A DNA stretch of 64,000 nucleotides from Pseudobutyrivibrio xylanivorans (GCF_008935055.1 NZ_CP043028.1:1828501-1892500), one strand, 5' to 3'; shown: positions 9,466 through 18,792, counted from the stretch's first letter. The notes: generated by a model not told the origin, from the sequence alone. Translations and numbers: made by a program.

Positions 9466-10233
9466 ATGAACGACGACGAACAGCTTTTATTCAAAAGATT
9501 AATCGAGCTTTCCAACAGAGCTTATAAAAATAATATCTATACTTTCAGCGACTTTCTCAGTCTGAGCCAGCAGGATATTTTGTACCAGGCCGCAAGGAAT
9601 AAAGCCTTTGCACCAATCAGTTATGATTTGTTTGGTGGCTATGAAAACTGCGAGAGGAAAATGGTGCGCTTTGGAAGTGAGTCAGACTTTGGTTACGATG
9701 TTGAATTTCCTATCAAATGCATCAAGGTAGAGCCACTTGCAAAGAAGTTTGCTAAGGAATATACCCACCGTGATTACTTGGGCTCCCTCATGAGCCTTGG
9801 AATTGATCGAAAAAAATTCGGCGATATCTTCGTGGATGGCATGGATGCTTATATCTATGCCGACGAGTCTACCGCCGATTATCTTCTTGAAAATTTCGTA
9901 TCTGTAGGACGCAACTCCGTAAAATGCTCCATCTCAGAATTACCTGAGTCCTATAAGCGTGCTGCCCTGAAGGAAATGACTATTCAGGTAGCTTCGCCTC
10001 GCGCTGATGCTGTCATTGCCCGTGTCTACAACCTGAGCCGCAAGGACACCATTCCTTACTTCACCGAAAAGAAAGTCTCCGTCAACGGACGCATCGTAGA
10101 AAACAACGACAAGGTGCTCGCTGCAGGCGACACCATATCCGTACGCGGCTTCGGTAAATTCACCCTCGTATCCGAGGGCGGGCTTTCTCGTAAGGGTAAG
10201 CTAAACTTAGTAGTAGAAGTGTTTGGAGGTTAA
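9466..10233 (+). CDS. ylmH: YlmH-like S4-domain RNA-binding protein
   Basis: 255 aa with the YlmH layout: an N-terminal alpha/beta region (about 1-175), then an S4 RNA-binding domain at about 180-255 (VYNLSRKDTIPYFTEKKVSV and ISVRGFGKF). In other Firmicutes ylmH lies next to divIVA and is linked to ribosome-associated roles; here it stands alone. AAAGGA precedes the ATG. Family assignment confident; its precise role here is inferred. Confidence 0.88.
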   Translation: MNDDEQLLFKRLIELSNRAYKNNIYTFSDFLSLSQQDILYQAARNKAFAPISYDLFGGYENCERKMVRFGSESDFGYDVEFPIKCIKVEPLAKKFAKEYTHRDYLGSLMSLGIDRKKFGDIFVDGMDAYIYADESTADYLLENFVSVGRNSVKCSISELPESYKRAALKEMTIQVASPRADAVIARVYNLSRKDTIPYFTEKKVSVNGRIVENNDKVLAAGDTISVRGFGKFTLVSEGGLSRKGKLNLVVEVFGG

Positions 10234-10259
10234 ATGAGGATGTGGGCGTAACATCCGGA

Positions 10260-11333
10260 CTAAAGTGCAGCGATTAACCTCTGTGCGATGGCTGCGAAAC
10301 CAGCATCGTTGGGGTGGCCTGCAAGGAACGAGCCAATCGTATATACGGTGCCGTCAGGTGTGGTAAACTCGTCACCCTGCTGCAACATGTACTCCTGCAC
10401 ACCCTGAATATCCGAAAGGCTTACATAGGTGATGCCCTGCTCAGAGGCAACTGCCTTCTTTGTGCTGATAATGCTCTTGTAAGGCCAGAAATTGTCCAGC
10501 ATCACAATTCTTGCATTAGGATTGTAGGTCTTGATGTACTTAATCATATCTGTAAGGTCTTCCTTGAAATGATTCTCGTGACCTTTTACATTTTCTCCCA
10601 GCTCAATAACAATTGTTCCATACTGATAATTTGTGATGTATGGATCCAAATCGTCAAGCTCGTAGTTTCTTGTGCTTGAGAACTCCCATGCACGAAGTGA
10701 CATGTAATCATAAGATCCGTAACCCTTTGCGGCTACAGTCTGATGAACATAGTCATTCTCTGGAGCAGTGGCTCCGCATCCCCAGCCTGAACCCCACCAG
10801 TCCTTGGTAGCAGGATACATGGTGATGGAATTCCCGATAAATAAAATGTCCTTTGTCGCTGTAGGAACACTCTTTGTGCTTGATGTAGGGAGTGGAATAT
10901 CTATGTAATCTTTAGAAACATCGTCAAAAGCGATGTATCCATAATCCCCATTTATCTTCATCTTGTAATAGTCAGTCTGCTTGCACTTTCCAACAATGCT
11001 CACATACTGGTCAAGAGAAAGTGTACCAATTACCTCGGCTGTATCGTAAGGCTCCTCACGCACAATTGCTTTCGACTGTGCATAGTAGGTAGCCTCGAAA
11101 TCTGTGAAAGTATATTTTTCCTTTTCAGGCTCCACAACCTTCTTCTCTTTCTCCTTTAGCTTAGCAGCCTGCGCAGCTTCCTCTTCCTGCATTTTAATCT
11201 GCTCCTGCTCAATGCGCTCAGCCTCTGCTCTAGCCTCTGCCTCTAATTTGTTCTGATAAACCACAAGGCTTCCAAAGGCAATAACCAAAACTACAAGAGA
11301 TATCCAAAGTCCAATTACTATCTTCTTCTTCAA
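10260..11333 (-). CDS. Membrane-anchored SH3-like plus SGNH hydrolase protein
   Basis: 357 aa. An N-terminal transmembrane anchor (about residues 5-27), then a charged coiled coil rich in Glu, Lys and Ala (about 28-75), an SH3-like domain (about 85-145), and an SGNH/GDSL-like domain with ILFIGNSITM (Ser nucleophile block) and the C-terminal GHPNDAG (Asp/His block). Likely an extracytoplasmic esterase, perhaps acting on cell-wall or capsule acyl groups; substrate unknown. Divergent from nnr. Confidence 0.82.
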   Translation of the reverse strand: MKKKIVIGLWISLVVLVIAFGSLVVYQNKLEAEARAEAERIEQEQIKMQEEEAAQAAKLKEKEKKVVEPEKEKYTFTDFEATYYAQSKAIVREEPYDTAEVIGTLSLDQYVSIVGKCKQTDYYKMKINGDYGYIAFDDVSKDYIDIPLPTSSTKSVPTATKDILFIGNSITMYPATKDWWGSGWGCGATAPENDYVHQTVAAKGYGSYDYMSLRAWEFSSTRNYELDDLDPYITNYQYGTIVIELGENVKGHENHFKEDLTDMIKYIKTYNPNARIVMLDNFWPYKSIISTKKAVASEQGITYVSLSDIQGVQEYMLQQGDEFTTPDGTVYTIGSFLAGHPNDAGFAAIAQRLIAAL

Positions 11334-11436
11334 AATATTTCTCCTATTAAAAACAAGTTGACTATTCTATAATTGACATTAGTAAGATGTATTATAGCAC
11401 GATTTATTTAAGAAGTCATTTTTGAGGGAATCTGTT

Positions 11437-12942
11437 ATGAAGCTGCTACTTTCTGCCGCTGAAATGCGGGCATGCGACAATTCTACAATTGAAAAAATGG
11501 GAGTTCCATCACTTGTGCTCATGGAACGAGCAGCCATAAGTGTTTGCGATGTCATTCTCAGTCGTTTTGAGAAATGTAACAACATCGGTGTTATCTGTGG
11601 CCCCGGAAATAATGGTGGTGACGGTGTTGCTGTCGCGCGAATTCTCCATAATAAAGGATTCTGTACCAAGGTATTAATCATTGGAGAGTCTAAAAAATTT
11701 TCAGAGAGTCTAAAGCAGGAGCTTTCGATTGCCAAAAACTACGGAGTGGAGCTTTCCTACATTAAAAATAGGGATAGTATAAGCCCGAAAGAATTCTCCA
11801 GCTTTTTTTCAGAATGCGACCTTATAGTGGATGCCATGTTCGGAATAGGTCTCACTCGCGGCCTGGATGGCAATTACAAATCTGCCTGCCAATATATAAA
11901 TCAGTCGAATAAACCTGTCATAGCAGTGGATATCCCTTCTGGATTTGATACCGACAGTGGAAAACTATTAGGTGATGCTGGCGTAAATGCCACTATCACT
12001 GTCACCTTTGCCTATATGAAAAAGGGCTTGGTGCTTGGAGACTGCAAAGAAGCTACCGGAGAAATCATTGTTACCGATGTGGGAATATATTGTAAAGATA
12101 ATAGTACTGCGAAGCTTCTTGACGATACTGTACTTGATACCATTCCTTGGAGACCAACCATCGCCAATAAGGGAACATGCGGTAAGGTCCTTATTATTGC
12201 TGGTAGCGACAAGATTTATGGCGCCTGTTATCTAGCTGCATTAGCGGCCCTATGCTCCGGCTCAGGTTTAGTGAAAATATACACCCACTATAACAACATT
12301 GGCACTATTCAAAGCTGCCTGCCTGAGGCAATGTATACCGCATATACGAATTATGATGAAGTATCTCTGATTCCAGATATTAGTTGGGCTGATGCAATAG
12401 TTGTAGGTCCAGGTCTTGGCACCGCAAAGGCTGCTTCTTCAATTTTGAAGACCTTGAGCAAGACCGCCACTGTCCCTGTTGTTATCGATGCAGACGGACT
12501 GAATGTTCTGGCAAAAGACCTGAGCATTTTAGATGAGCTTTCAGCTGTTGTGCCTGTCATTCTTACTCCGCACCTGAAGGAAATGGAGCGTCTATGTGGC
12601 ATTCCTGTATCTGAAATTAATTATGACATGGAAAATATTGCTTCTAACTTTGCAAAGGAGCATAATTGCATTGTTGTGCTGAAAAATCACACAGAGGTTA
12701 TTACCAGTGAATCAGGTGTATATTATTGCACCAGTGGAAATGAAGCCCTTGCCACACCAGGTAGCGGTGATGTTTTAGCTGGCATTATCGGTGCTTTACT
12801 GGGTCAGGAAATGGACGCTGAGGACGCCGCCGTGGCTGGTTGCTATGTTCATGGAAAGGCAGGTACAATCGCCGCAAAGAAAGTTGGTATAAAGGGATTG
12901 TTAGCTCGTGATATCATTTCTAATATTCATGAGTTGATATAA
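11437..12942 (+). CDS. nnr: Bifunctional NAD(P)H-hydrate repair enzyme (epimerase + dehydratase)
   Basis: Repairs damaged NAD(P)HX: the N-terminal YjeF_N domain epimerises and the C-terminal ribokinase-like domain dehydrates. GPGNNGGDG near residue 55 marks the epimerase domain. Domain two shows LIIAGSDKIYGA, VVGPGLG, VIDADGLNV and the catalytic TPGSGDVLAG. The ATG at 11437 has GAGGG 8 nt upstream; a TTG 15 nt earlier is in frame but poorly placed. 501 aa, normal for the fused form. Followed 69 bp later by nadE, so NAD repair and NAD synthesis are adjacent. Confidence 0.95.
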   Translation: MKLLLSAAEMRACDNSTIEKMGVPSLVLMERAAISVCDVILSRFEKCNNIGVICGPGNNGGDGVAVARILHNKGFCTKVLIIGESKKFSESLKQELSIAKNYGVELSYIKNRDSISPKEFSSFFSECDLIVDAMFGIGLTRGLDGNYKSACQYINQSNKPVIAVDIPSGFDTDSGKLLGDAGVNATITVTFAYMKKGLVLGDCKEATGEIIVTDVGIYCKDNSTAKLLDDTVLDTIPWRPTIANKGTCGKVLIIAGSDKIYGACYLAALAALCSGSGLVKIYTHYNNIGTIQSCLPEAMYTAYTNYDEVSLIPDISWADAIVVGPGLGTAKAASSILKTLSKTATVPVVIDADGLNVLAKDLSILDELSAVVPVILTPHLKEMERLCGIPVSEINYDMENIASNFAKEHNCIVVLKNHTEVITSESGVYYCTSGNEALATPGSGDVLAGIIGALLGQEMDAEDAAVAGCYVHGKAGTIAAKKVGIKGLLARDIISNIHELI

Positions 12943-13011
12943 AATACTTGCACAATAAAGACGTTCTTCGAACCTCGTAGAGCATCTATTTTTTATAGAA
13001 AGGCATTAAAA

Positions 13012-13761
13012 ATGAGAGAATTTGATGTAGAAAAACAGACTAAACAATTAATCGAATACACTAGAGAGTGGTTCAATAAGTTCGGTGACAACACTCGTGC
13101 AGTCATTGGTATTTCAGGTGGAAAGGATTCTTCTGTTACTGCTGCAATTTTAAAGGAAGCTCTTGGTGCTGACAGAGTAGTTGGAATCATTATGCCAAAT
13201 GGTGAGATGAGTGATTTGGATGACGCAAAGCTCCTCGTAAATTTCCTTGGCATTCCTAACGAAATCGTACCAATTACAGACTATTACAATGCTGCTATTT
13301 CAACCTTTGAGAAAGCAGAGAAATTTGAAGTTACAAAGGATCTTAAAATCAATCTTGCTCCTAGACTTCGCATGTCTACACTTTATGCTGTTGCTCAGGG
13401 TCAGCCTGTAACATCATTTGTTGTAAACACCTGCAATGCCTCAGAAGACTACGTTGGCTACTCAACAAAGTACGGCGATGCAGCTGGAGATGTTTCACTT
13501 CTTCAGGATTTCACAGTTACAGAGGTTCTTCAGATTGGAGAATACCTTGGACTGCCAGAGCAGCTTGTTCACAAAACTCCATCTGATGGTCTCTCCGGAA
13601 TGAGTGACGAGGACAAGCTTGGCTTTAAGTACGCACAGCTCGATGAATACATCTCAGACTCAAACGCTGACATTCCTGCAGATGTGCGTGCATCCATTGA
13701 CAAGAAGCATGTGGCTAATCTTCACAAGCTACAGCTTATGCCTGCATATAAGCGCCATTAA
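13012..13761 (+). CDS. nadE: NAD+ synthetase, ammonia-dependent
   Basis: Amidates deamido-NAD to NAD using ATP and ammonia. The PP-loop motif GISGGKDSS is at about residue 34; substrate-site segments RMSTLYAVAQ and NASEDYVGYSTKYGD are present. 249 aa, so there is no glutaminase domain and free ammonia is expected. AGAAAGG precedes the ATG. Same strand as nnr, likely the same unit. Confidence 0.95.
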   Translation: MREFDVEKQTKQLIEYTREWFNKFGDNTRAVIGISGGKDSSVTAAILKEALGADRVVGIIMPNGEMSDLDDAKLLVNFLGIPNEIVPITDYYNAAISTFEKAEKFEVTKDLKINLAPRLRMSTLYAVAQGQPVTSFVVNTCNASEDYVGYSTKYGDAAGDVSLLQDFTVTEVLQIGEYLGLPEQLVHKTPSDGLSGMSDEDKLGFKYAQLDEYISDSNADIPADVRASIDKKHVANLHKLQLMPAYKRH

Positions 13762-13787
13762 TCAAGCTTTTACTTTAAACTTAACTA

Positions 13788-13816
13788 TTGAACCCCTAAT
13801 ACACATATACTAAAAT
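13788..13816 (+). promoter_or_regulatory. Promoter of the double-HTH regulator
   Basis: TTGAAC (13788-13793), a 17-bp spacer, TAAAAT (13811-13816). Transcription should start near 13823. The AGGAG at about 13837-13841 lies an unusually long 16 nt before the ATG. Confidence 0.55.
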
Positions 13817-13857
13817 TAGTCTTATATTCATATATTAGGAGTTTAAATCACTGAATC

Positions 13858-15762
13858 ATGAGTATTCTAAGCGCTGGACAAATAATAAAGGAGGCTCGCC
13901 AAAGAGCTGGCTTGACTCAAGAAGCTTTATCAGAGGATATATGTTCCACTGTTGCACTTAGTAAAATAGAAAACGGTAAGCTCGGTGTTAGTCCATCTAC
14001 ATTTTCATTACTAATGGAGAAAACTGGCTCCCCTCGAGAGGTCCTTCCTACCTTTAAGAATATTGATGATTACAACTGTTTTCGACTTATCAAGGAAACC
14101 TACAATGACATAACACATCATCAGTTAGATACTGCATATTCTCATATTCAAGAAATTATAAATATCAATTATGCAGATAATAAATTCTATCGTCAACAAA
14201 CCATGTTACTATATTGTTGGCTACAATATAGTAACTGTTATGCTGACTCTCAAACACTATTATCTATCATAGAGAATGCATTGAGAATAACAAAACCTAG
14301 TATTAGTGTTTTTGATATTCGAGATATTTCTCTATCCTATGTAGAATACAAGGGATTTCTTTTGATTATTAGTATTCTAATTGACTGTAAGGAGTTTGAC
14401 TCATCAGTAGTTCTCTTATCGGAGATTAATACTTTTATCAGAAATTTTCCCTCCCAAACGCGAAACCAGCATAATAGAGAAATAGAATATATTCATGCTA
14501 TAACCTATGGTAAATATTTTTATTTTACAGGCGATTATTCAAACGCCTCTGATTGGATAAATAAAGCACTAGATATATATTACTCTGAAAATATTGATGC
14601 TTTTTTGTCCTATGAACTGTTCATTTTAGCTGAGCTTATTTCATTAAAAAATAGCAACAGCAAAGAATTCTCGCCAAAATTTGAATACTTTATTGCCGCT
14701 GCTACATTTAAAAAATGCGCCTTTGTAAATAGGGTAGTCGACTATGCACAAAGAACCTTCTCAAACGCTTCCATTTTATCAAGATATCACGTGTTTAAAA
14801 AAATGTTCCCTGAATTGTCTTTTAGTGAGATGATTTTATCTGATGGACTTTATAACATTTATGATAAAGATGTTATAACTATTGGAAGGCTCATTAATCA
14901 TCTTCGTAAAACCCAAGGCATATCAATCGATAAACTATGCAATGGTATCTGTAGTAAATCTATGCTTTCTAAAATTGAAAACAATGATTTATCTCCTAGC
15001 ATTTATGTTATAGAAGCTTTACTAGGAAGACTAGGTGTTAACGAAAAGGATTTTACCTTCTACGGAAATGATGAAGAAACACAATATTATAGACTTAAAT
15101 CAAATATTTTTGTTTCTGGTCATCTTAATAATATAAAACAGCTAAAAAAATCTGTTTCAGAGTTTGCCGCCTTTGCCAACAAAATCAATAACAAACTCGT
15201 TCTCCAGCAAGCATACTGTTTTGAAGCCCAGTTATGCGAAGATAAAAACGAAGCATATACTCTTCTTTACGATGCAATAAAACTTACATATATTGATTTT
15301 AATTTTGAGAATATTAACAATTATATCTTATCTTGGAGTGAATATAACATCATTAACGGTCTTCTTAAATGCATTTATCCAGCTCCAGATATATTCCATA
15401 CCCACACCGCTTTCCACAAGCTACTATCCAATACGGATAAACCACCTTTAAATAATAAGCTTTTCTCTAGATGTCACGAATCAACTATTTGCTTATTCTT
15501 AATCTTTTTAGATATTAATAAGCTGTTCAATGAAACTATCTTTTTCATTGATAGCATGAATAATCAACTACAATACTTTGATCCATATAGCTTAAATTTT
15601 GCATTGTATTATTATGCATTGGCAAAAGCTAATCTTGGTCAAGATGATTCGCTCATTTTCTATTCAAAAGCAAGTATCGGGAACTCATATATTTGTAATG
15701 ACTTAGAGATTATAAATCATTTTAAAAAAGACATTTATAAACTTACAAACATTAATATTTAA
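13858..15762 (+). CDS. Tandem HTH-helical-repeat regulator, RRNPP/Rgg-like, duplicated
   Basis: 634 aa, about twice the length of Rgg/PlcR-type proteins. Residues 6-60 form an XRE-type helix-turn-helix (GLTQEALSEDIC then LSKIENGKL). A second copy of the same domain sits at about 339-395 (GISIDKLCNGIC then LSKIENNDL). Each is followed by about 260 residues of low-complexity helices resembling TPR-like repeats. The halves share the pattern IC-x5-LSKIEN-x2-L-x-PS and a following Tyr-Arg-Leu block, so this looks like an internal gene duplication. It faces the RiPP operon across a shared terminator. I infer a peptide-sensing transcription factor for that operon; peptide binding is unproven. Confidence 0.75.
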   Translation: MSILSAGQIIKEARQRAGLTQEALSEDICSTVALSKIENGKLGVSPSTFSLLMEKTGSPREVLPTFKNIDDYNCFRLIKETYNDITHHQLDTAYSHIQEIININYADNKFYRQQTMLLYCWLQYSNCYADSQTLLSIIENALRITKPSISVFDIRDISLSYVEYKGFLLIISILIDCKEFDSSVVLLSEINTFIRNFPSQTRNQHNREIEYIHAITYGKYFYFTGDYSNASDWINKALDIYYSENIDAFLSYELFILAELISLKNSNSKEFSPKFEYFIAAATFKKCAFVNRVVDYAQRTFSNASILSRYHVFKKMFPELSFSEMILSDGLYNIYDKDVITIGRLINHLRKTQGISIDKLCNGICSKSMLSKIENNDLSPSIYVIEALLGRLGVNEKDFTFYGNDEETQYYRLKSNIFVSGHLNNIKQLKKSVSEFAAFANKINNKLVLQQAYCFEAQLCEDKNEAYTLLYDAIKLTYIDFNFENINNYILSWSEYNIINGLLKCIYPAPDIFHTHTAFHKLLSNTDKPPLNNKLFSRCHESTICLFLIFLDINKLFNETIFFIDSMNNQLQYFDPYSLNFALYYYALAKANLGQDDSLIFYSKASIGNSYICNDLEIINHFKKDIYKLTNINI

Positions 15763-15793
15763 AAAAACAAGCGCCTAATGCGCTTGTTTTTTT
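15761..15793. terminator. Bidirectional terminator between regulator and RiPP operon
   Basis: A near-perfect 14-bp palindrome with ACAAGCGC/GCGCTTGT core, 5-nt loop, A-tract on one side and T-tract on the other. Serves both converging transcripts. Confidence 0.9.
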
Positions 15794-15795
15794 AG

Positions 15796-15963
15796 CTATG
15801 CTCTAATAATAAAATCCCTATCCTCATTTAGATCAACTGAATCCTCAACAGCCCCCATTTTAAATTCTTGGTTATACTTTGCAGGTTGAACCATCAGTAA
15901 TTCAAACGTTGCAATTACAAGTAACAACAATACTACTACTTTTACCTTCACACTTTTCATCAT
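15796..15963 (-). CDS. Small exported peptide, candidate signalling pro-peptide
   Basis: 55 aa from ATG 15963 (or 54 from the adjacent ATG 15960), with AAGGGGGA 5-8 nt upstream; longer frames would overlap the exporter gene without a good ribosome site. Layout: basic N-terminus (MMKSVKVKV), hydrophobic segment (VVLLLLVIATFELLMV), then an acidic tail ending NEDRDFIIRA. This resembles PapR/Phr-type pheromone precursors: signal sequence plus a C-terminal active peptide. It is the last gene of the RiPP operon, 19 nt after the exporter and convergent with the RRNPP-like regulator. The pheromone role is inference; it could instead be a small membrane accessory or immunity protein. Confidence 0.6.
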   Translation of the reverse strand: MMKSVKVKVVVLLLLVIATFELLMVQPAKYNQEFKMGAVEDSVDLNEDRDFIIRA

Positions 15964-15982
15964 AAATTCCCCCTTAATATGA

Positions 15983-17257
15983 CTAATCATTCGCCAATAA
16001 TATTTCTTCTGCATCATCTTCATCTAATGCATTATTCTTTGATAAACAATAAACTACCACAAAATCCAAAAGCCCCGCAACTATAAATATGACTTCTACA
16101 TTTACTACAGATGCTAACACACTTATACAAAATGATACAACTGGCATTGCCGCTACTCCAACTGATGTAGCTATTGCAACTGCGCGAGCTATATATTTCT
16201 TGTCGACTTTTTTCATAAAAACTATATTCATCATACAATTACCATAAGCTACTCCAAGACCAAGAACAAATGATAATATAGCTACAACCAAACAAGTAGT
16301 TAAACTATTGGAATATAGTGGTTTAGCACATATTATTAATATATAGAATAAACCTATTATAAGACCATTAATTACATTTATTCCTTTATTTGATACGAAC
16401 TTAGATATATGAGGGTAAGTAATCGAGCCACTCAACATTCCCAGCGAAACCGAAACCGATAAAATTGATAGTATTTCTACCCCATTATGCAGTACCGTAT
16501 CTGCCAATGGTGCCTGCAAACCATTTATAGGAACTAAAATAGCATTTATGAAGACTGTATATAGTAAAAAGAAAACAATTACATTTTCCTTGGACACATA
16601 TCTTATTCCATCCTTAAAATCCTCTACATATCCACTAATATGAAAAGTCTTTTTTACCAGTTCATCATTTTTAATATTTACAAAAAGAATAATGATACTA
16701 GATATAATAAAGGTACCCATATCAATATATAGAGCTCCAGATATTCCTATTAATGCAATTATTCCAGCAGCACATCCCATACCTACCAATTGAACTATTT
16801 GAGAAAGTGAACTATGAAGAGACATGCCATATTCATATAATTCTTCATCAAGAACTTTAGGTGTCAAAGCTGTATCTGCAGGCCCTCTGAAAGCTTCTAC
16901 AGTCGAAATTAGAATATTAGATACTAATAACATCCATGGTCTAAGCAATCCCGCAAGAAATAATGAAGCAACCATAGCTACAACAATTGCCCTAATAATA
17001 TCTGTCACAATCATTATTATCTTTTTGTTTCGTCCCTCAACCCACGTTCCTGCAAAAGGTGTTATTAAAACCGTAGGTAGATTATTAATTCCAAATATCA
17101 AAGCTGACCATGCTGCAGAATTTGTAAGTTGATAAACTATCCAGGTACTTGCAATTGCATCTATGGAATCTCCAAATCTATTTATCAACGCTGCGAGCAT
17201 CATTTTTAAATATTCTTTTTGTGATAAAACATCTTTATACGAATGTTGCTTCTCCAT
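15983..17257 (-). CDS. MFS exporter of the RiPP cluster
   Basis: 424 aa with about 12 hydrophobic segments. It resembles the EntS/MefA-type (MFS_3) efflux branch: the loop PFAGTWVEGRNKKIIM after helix 2 and the GLGVAYGN region fit. The start at 17257 is chosen because GGGAGG lies 6 nt upstream, inside the last codons of the radical SAM gene, leaving one base between stop and start. Likely exports the mature peptide; substrate inferred from context only. Confidence 0.82.
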   Translation of the reverse strand: MEKQHSYKDVLSQKEYLKMMLAALINRFGDSIDAIASTWIVYQLTNSAAWSALIFGINNLPTVLITPFAGTWVEGRNKKIIMIVTDIIRAIVVAMVASLFLAGLLRPWMLLVSNILISTVEAFRGPADTALTPKVLDEELYEYGMSLHSSLSQIVQLVGMGCAAGIIALIGISGALYIDMGTFIISSIIILFVNIKNDELVKKTFHISGYVEDFKDGIRYVSKENVIVFFLLYTVFINAILVPINGLQAPLADTVLHNGVEILSILSVSVSLGMLSGSITYPHISKFVSNKGINVINGLIIGLFYILIICAKPLYSNSLTTCLVVAILSFVLGLGVAYGNCMMNIVFMKKVDKKYIARAVAIATSVGVAAMPVVSFCISVLASVVNVEVIFIVAGLLDFVVVYCLSKNNALDEDDAEEILLAND

Positions 17258-17258
17258 T

Positions 17259-18530
17259 CTATGCCTCCCTTTTGTTACATGTATCATAGTAATAATCCAA
17301 ATATGCAACTTCTTCCAAACTCATGCCGTCAGCTCTTTTTCCTCTACATGTTCCATCATCCGCAAACGCATTATAATACCTACATCCGCCTAAACAAAGA
17401 GGTAATTCTTTACATTTTCTACATTCTACATTCTTTATTAAAGACTTATCTAATCGCTGCTCATATAACTGCCTATTTTTATATATCAACCTTCCATCAT
17501 CTTTTAAATAACCAACCTCATCGTCGCCTTCACAGTTTGTACAAAAAAGTATTTTTCCATCGGTATTTATTGCTACAGCATTGTGCCCACAAGATTGACA
17601 ACCATAAAAATTATTATATCGTTCACAATTTTTATACCCTAATGAATATGCATACATCTTTATTTCAAATGAACTAACTTTCTCGTTCTCCTGAAAAATA
17701 TTAGCTATGCTTATATGGATGTTCTTTCTTAAAGGAGGGTCTATATCTTCTAAAATTTGAGTCTGATTATTAAGATTATCTTTATTAATGTTCATTCGCA
17801 GAATGACCTTTATTCCATTCCTCGAAGCAGACTCTACCCCTGATAAAACTCTATCATACGTTCCCTGTCCATTTACCAATACTCTTCGACTGTCGTGACT
17901 TGCTTTATTACCATCAACTGTAATTTGCATAGTCTTTACTCCTAATTCATAGAGCTCCCTCGCTTTAGCTTCATCCAACAAATATCCATTTGTTACTACT
18001 GATGAAATAATCACGCACCCATTTTCTTGAGCAACAGGTAACACTTTCTTTAGTATTTTGATAATTGTTTCATATTGTAATAGCGGCTCTCCTCCAAACC
18101 AATTAATATTGATATTACGCCTTTTCTTAGATTCCCTAATTAAATAAAGAATCACACTATTAACTGTCTGGTCATCTATATTCTTATTGATATGTTCCTG
18201 CTGACAATAGGTGCATCTAAAATTACAAGCATTTGTCAAATATACCGTCAGCCTTAAGATGCTATCTCTACAAGTACATTTTTTTTCCTCATACTCCAAG
18301 ACATCTAACTCGTCTATGTTATCATCTATTATTATCCCCTTAGAATACATGCTCTTAATAGTTTCTGCTTCCTTGAGGGTATAGTTTTCTTTATTAATAT
18401 TTTTCAATAACTCTTTTATATAGTCTTGCTCTTCTTTACTATATGCATAGTATCGTCTACTAGCTACGTTATATAAAATCCTATTACCATCACATACTTC
18501 TTGATCAATCACATAGTTAGATAGTTTCAT
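17259..18530 (-). CDS. Radical SAM/SPASM peptide maturase
   Basis: 423 aa. Residues 1-85 resemble the small N-terminal domain of SPASM maturases that often binds leader peptides. The radical SAM cluster motif is CNFRCTYC (Cys 102, 106, 109), followed by WFGGEPLL. The C-terminal SPASM region has Cys at FYGCQSCGHN, LFCTNCEG and ECRKCKELPLCLGGCR, enough for two auxiliary [4Fe-4S] clusters. Its gene follows the three related tiny ORFs, the usual place for the enzyme that crosslinks a RiPP core. Chemistry is not predictable: thioether, C-C or other links are possible. Confidence 0.92.
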   Translation of the reverse strand: MKLSNYVIDQEVCDGNRILYNVASRRYYAYSKEEQDYIKELLKNINKENYTLKEAETIKSMYSKGIIIDDNIDELDVLEYEEKKCTCRDSILRLTVYLTNACNFRCTYCQQEHINKNIDDQTVNSVILYLIRESKKRRNININWFGGEPLLQYETIIKILKKVLPVAQENGCVIISSVVTNGYLLDEAKARELYELGVKTMQITVDGNKASHDSRRVLVNGQGTYDRVLSGVESASRNGIKVILRMNINKDNLNNQTQILEDIDPPLRKNIHISIANIFQENEKVSSFEIKMYAYSLGYKNCERYNNFYGCQSCGHNAVAINTDGKILFCTNCEGDDEVGYLKDDGRLIYKNRQLYEQRLDKSLIKNVECRKCKELPLCLGGCRYYNAFADDGTCRGKRADGMSLEEVAYLDYYYDTCNKREA

Positions 18531-18547
18531 ATTGTATTATCCTCAAT

Positions 18548-18581
18548 AACTGTGCCATACAATTGCTCGTATGACACAGTT
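18548..18581 (-). promoter_or_regulatory. Intercistronic hairpin between precursors and maturase
   Basis: A 13-bp stem (AACTGTGTCATAC with GTATGGCACAGTT, one T-G wobble) and an 8-nt loop, with no T-tract after it. It lies between the last precursor and the maturase, where RiPP operons often carry a processing or attenuation hairpin that keeps precursor mRNA in excess. Confidence 0.55.
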
Positions 18582-18606
18582 TAAAAATTTTAGTTTCTAC
18601 TACTTT

Positions 18607-18771
18607 TTATAATTTTGAACCGGAAATCTGGCAGATAATGTTAAACCCTGCTTCATCCTCAGATACCAAATCAATCTCTCCAGCCTGAATAGCATTTGCA
18701 AGTTCCTCAGAACTAATTACTACCTTTCCATCTACCACTTCCGCATTCTCTGCGATTTCATATCTGTTCAT
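18607..18771 (-). CDS. Putative RiPP precursor peptide 1 (54 aa)
   Basis: Starts at ATG 18771 with GGGAG 9 nt upstream. The leader carries VVISSEELANAIQAGEIDLV; the C-terminus reads SEDEAGFNIICQISGSKL with one Cys. It is 75% or more identical to precursor 3 over the last 40 residues, while the N-termini differ. Lies 76 bp upstream of the radical SAM gene. The conserved Glu/Asp-rich leader plus short hydrophobic Cys-bearing tail fits a RiPP precursor; the core boundary is not known. Confidence 0.78.
   Translation of the reverse strand: MNRYEIAENAEVVDGKVVISSEELANAIQAGEIDLVSEDEAGFNIICQISGSKL
18623..18739 (-). repeat. Direct repeat copy A (precursor 1 coding segment)
   Basis: About 117 bp closely matching copy B (18976-19091), shifted by 353 bp, covering the shared leader and tail of precursors 1 and 3. 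Evidence of recent precursor-gene duplication; the less similar precursor 2 lies between the copies. Confidence 0.85.
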
Positions 18772-18792
18772 TATTTTTTTCTCCCTTTCTAA

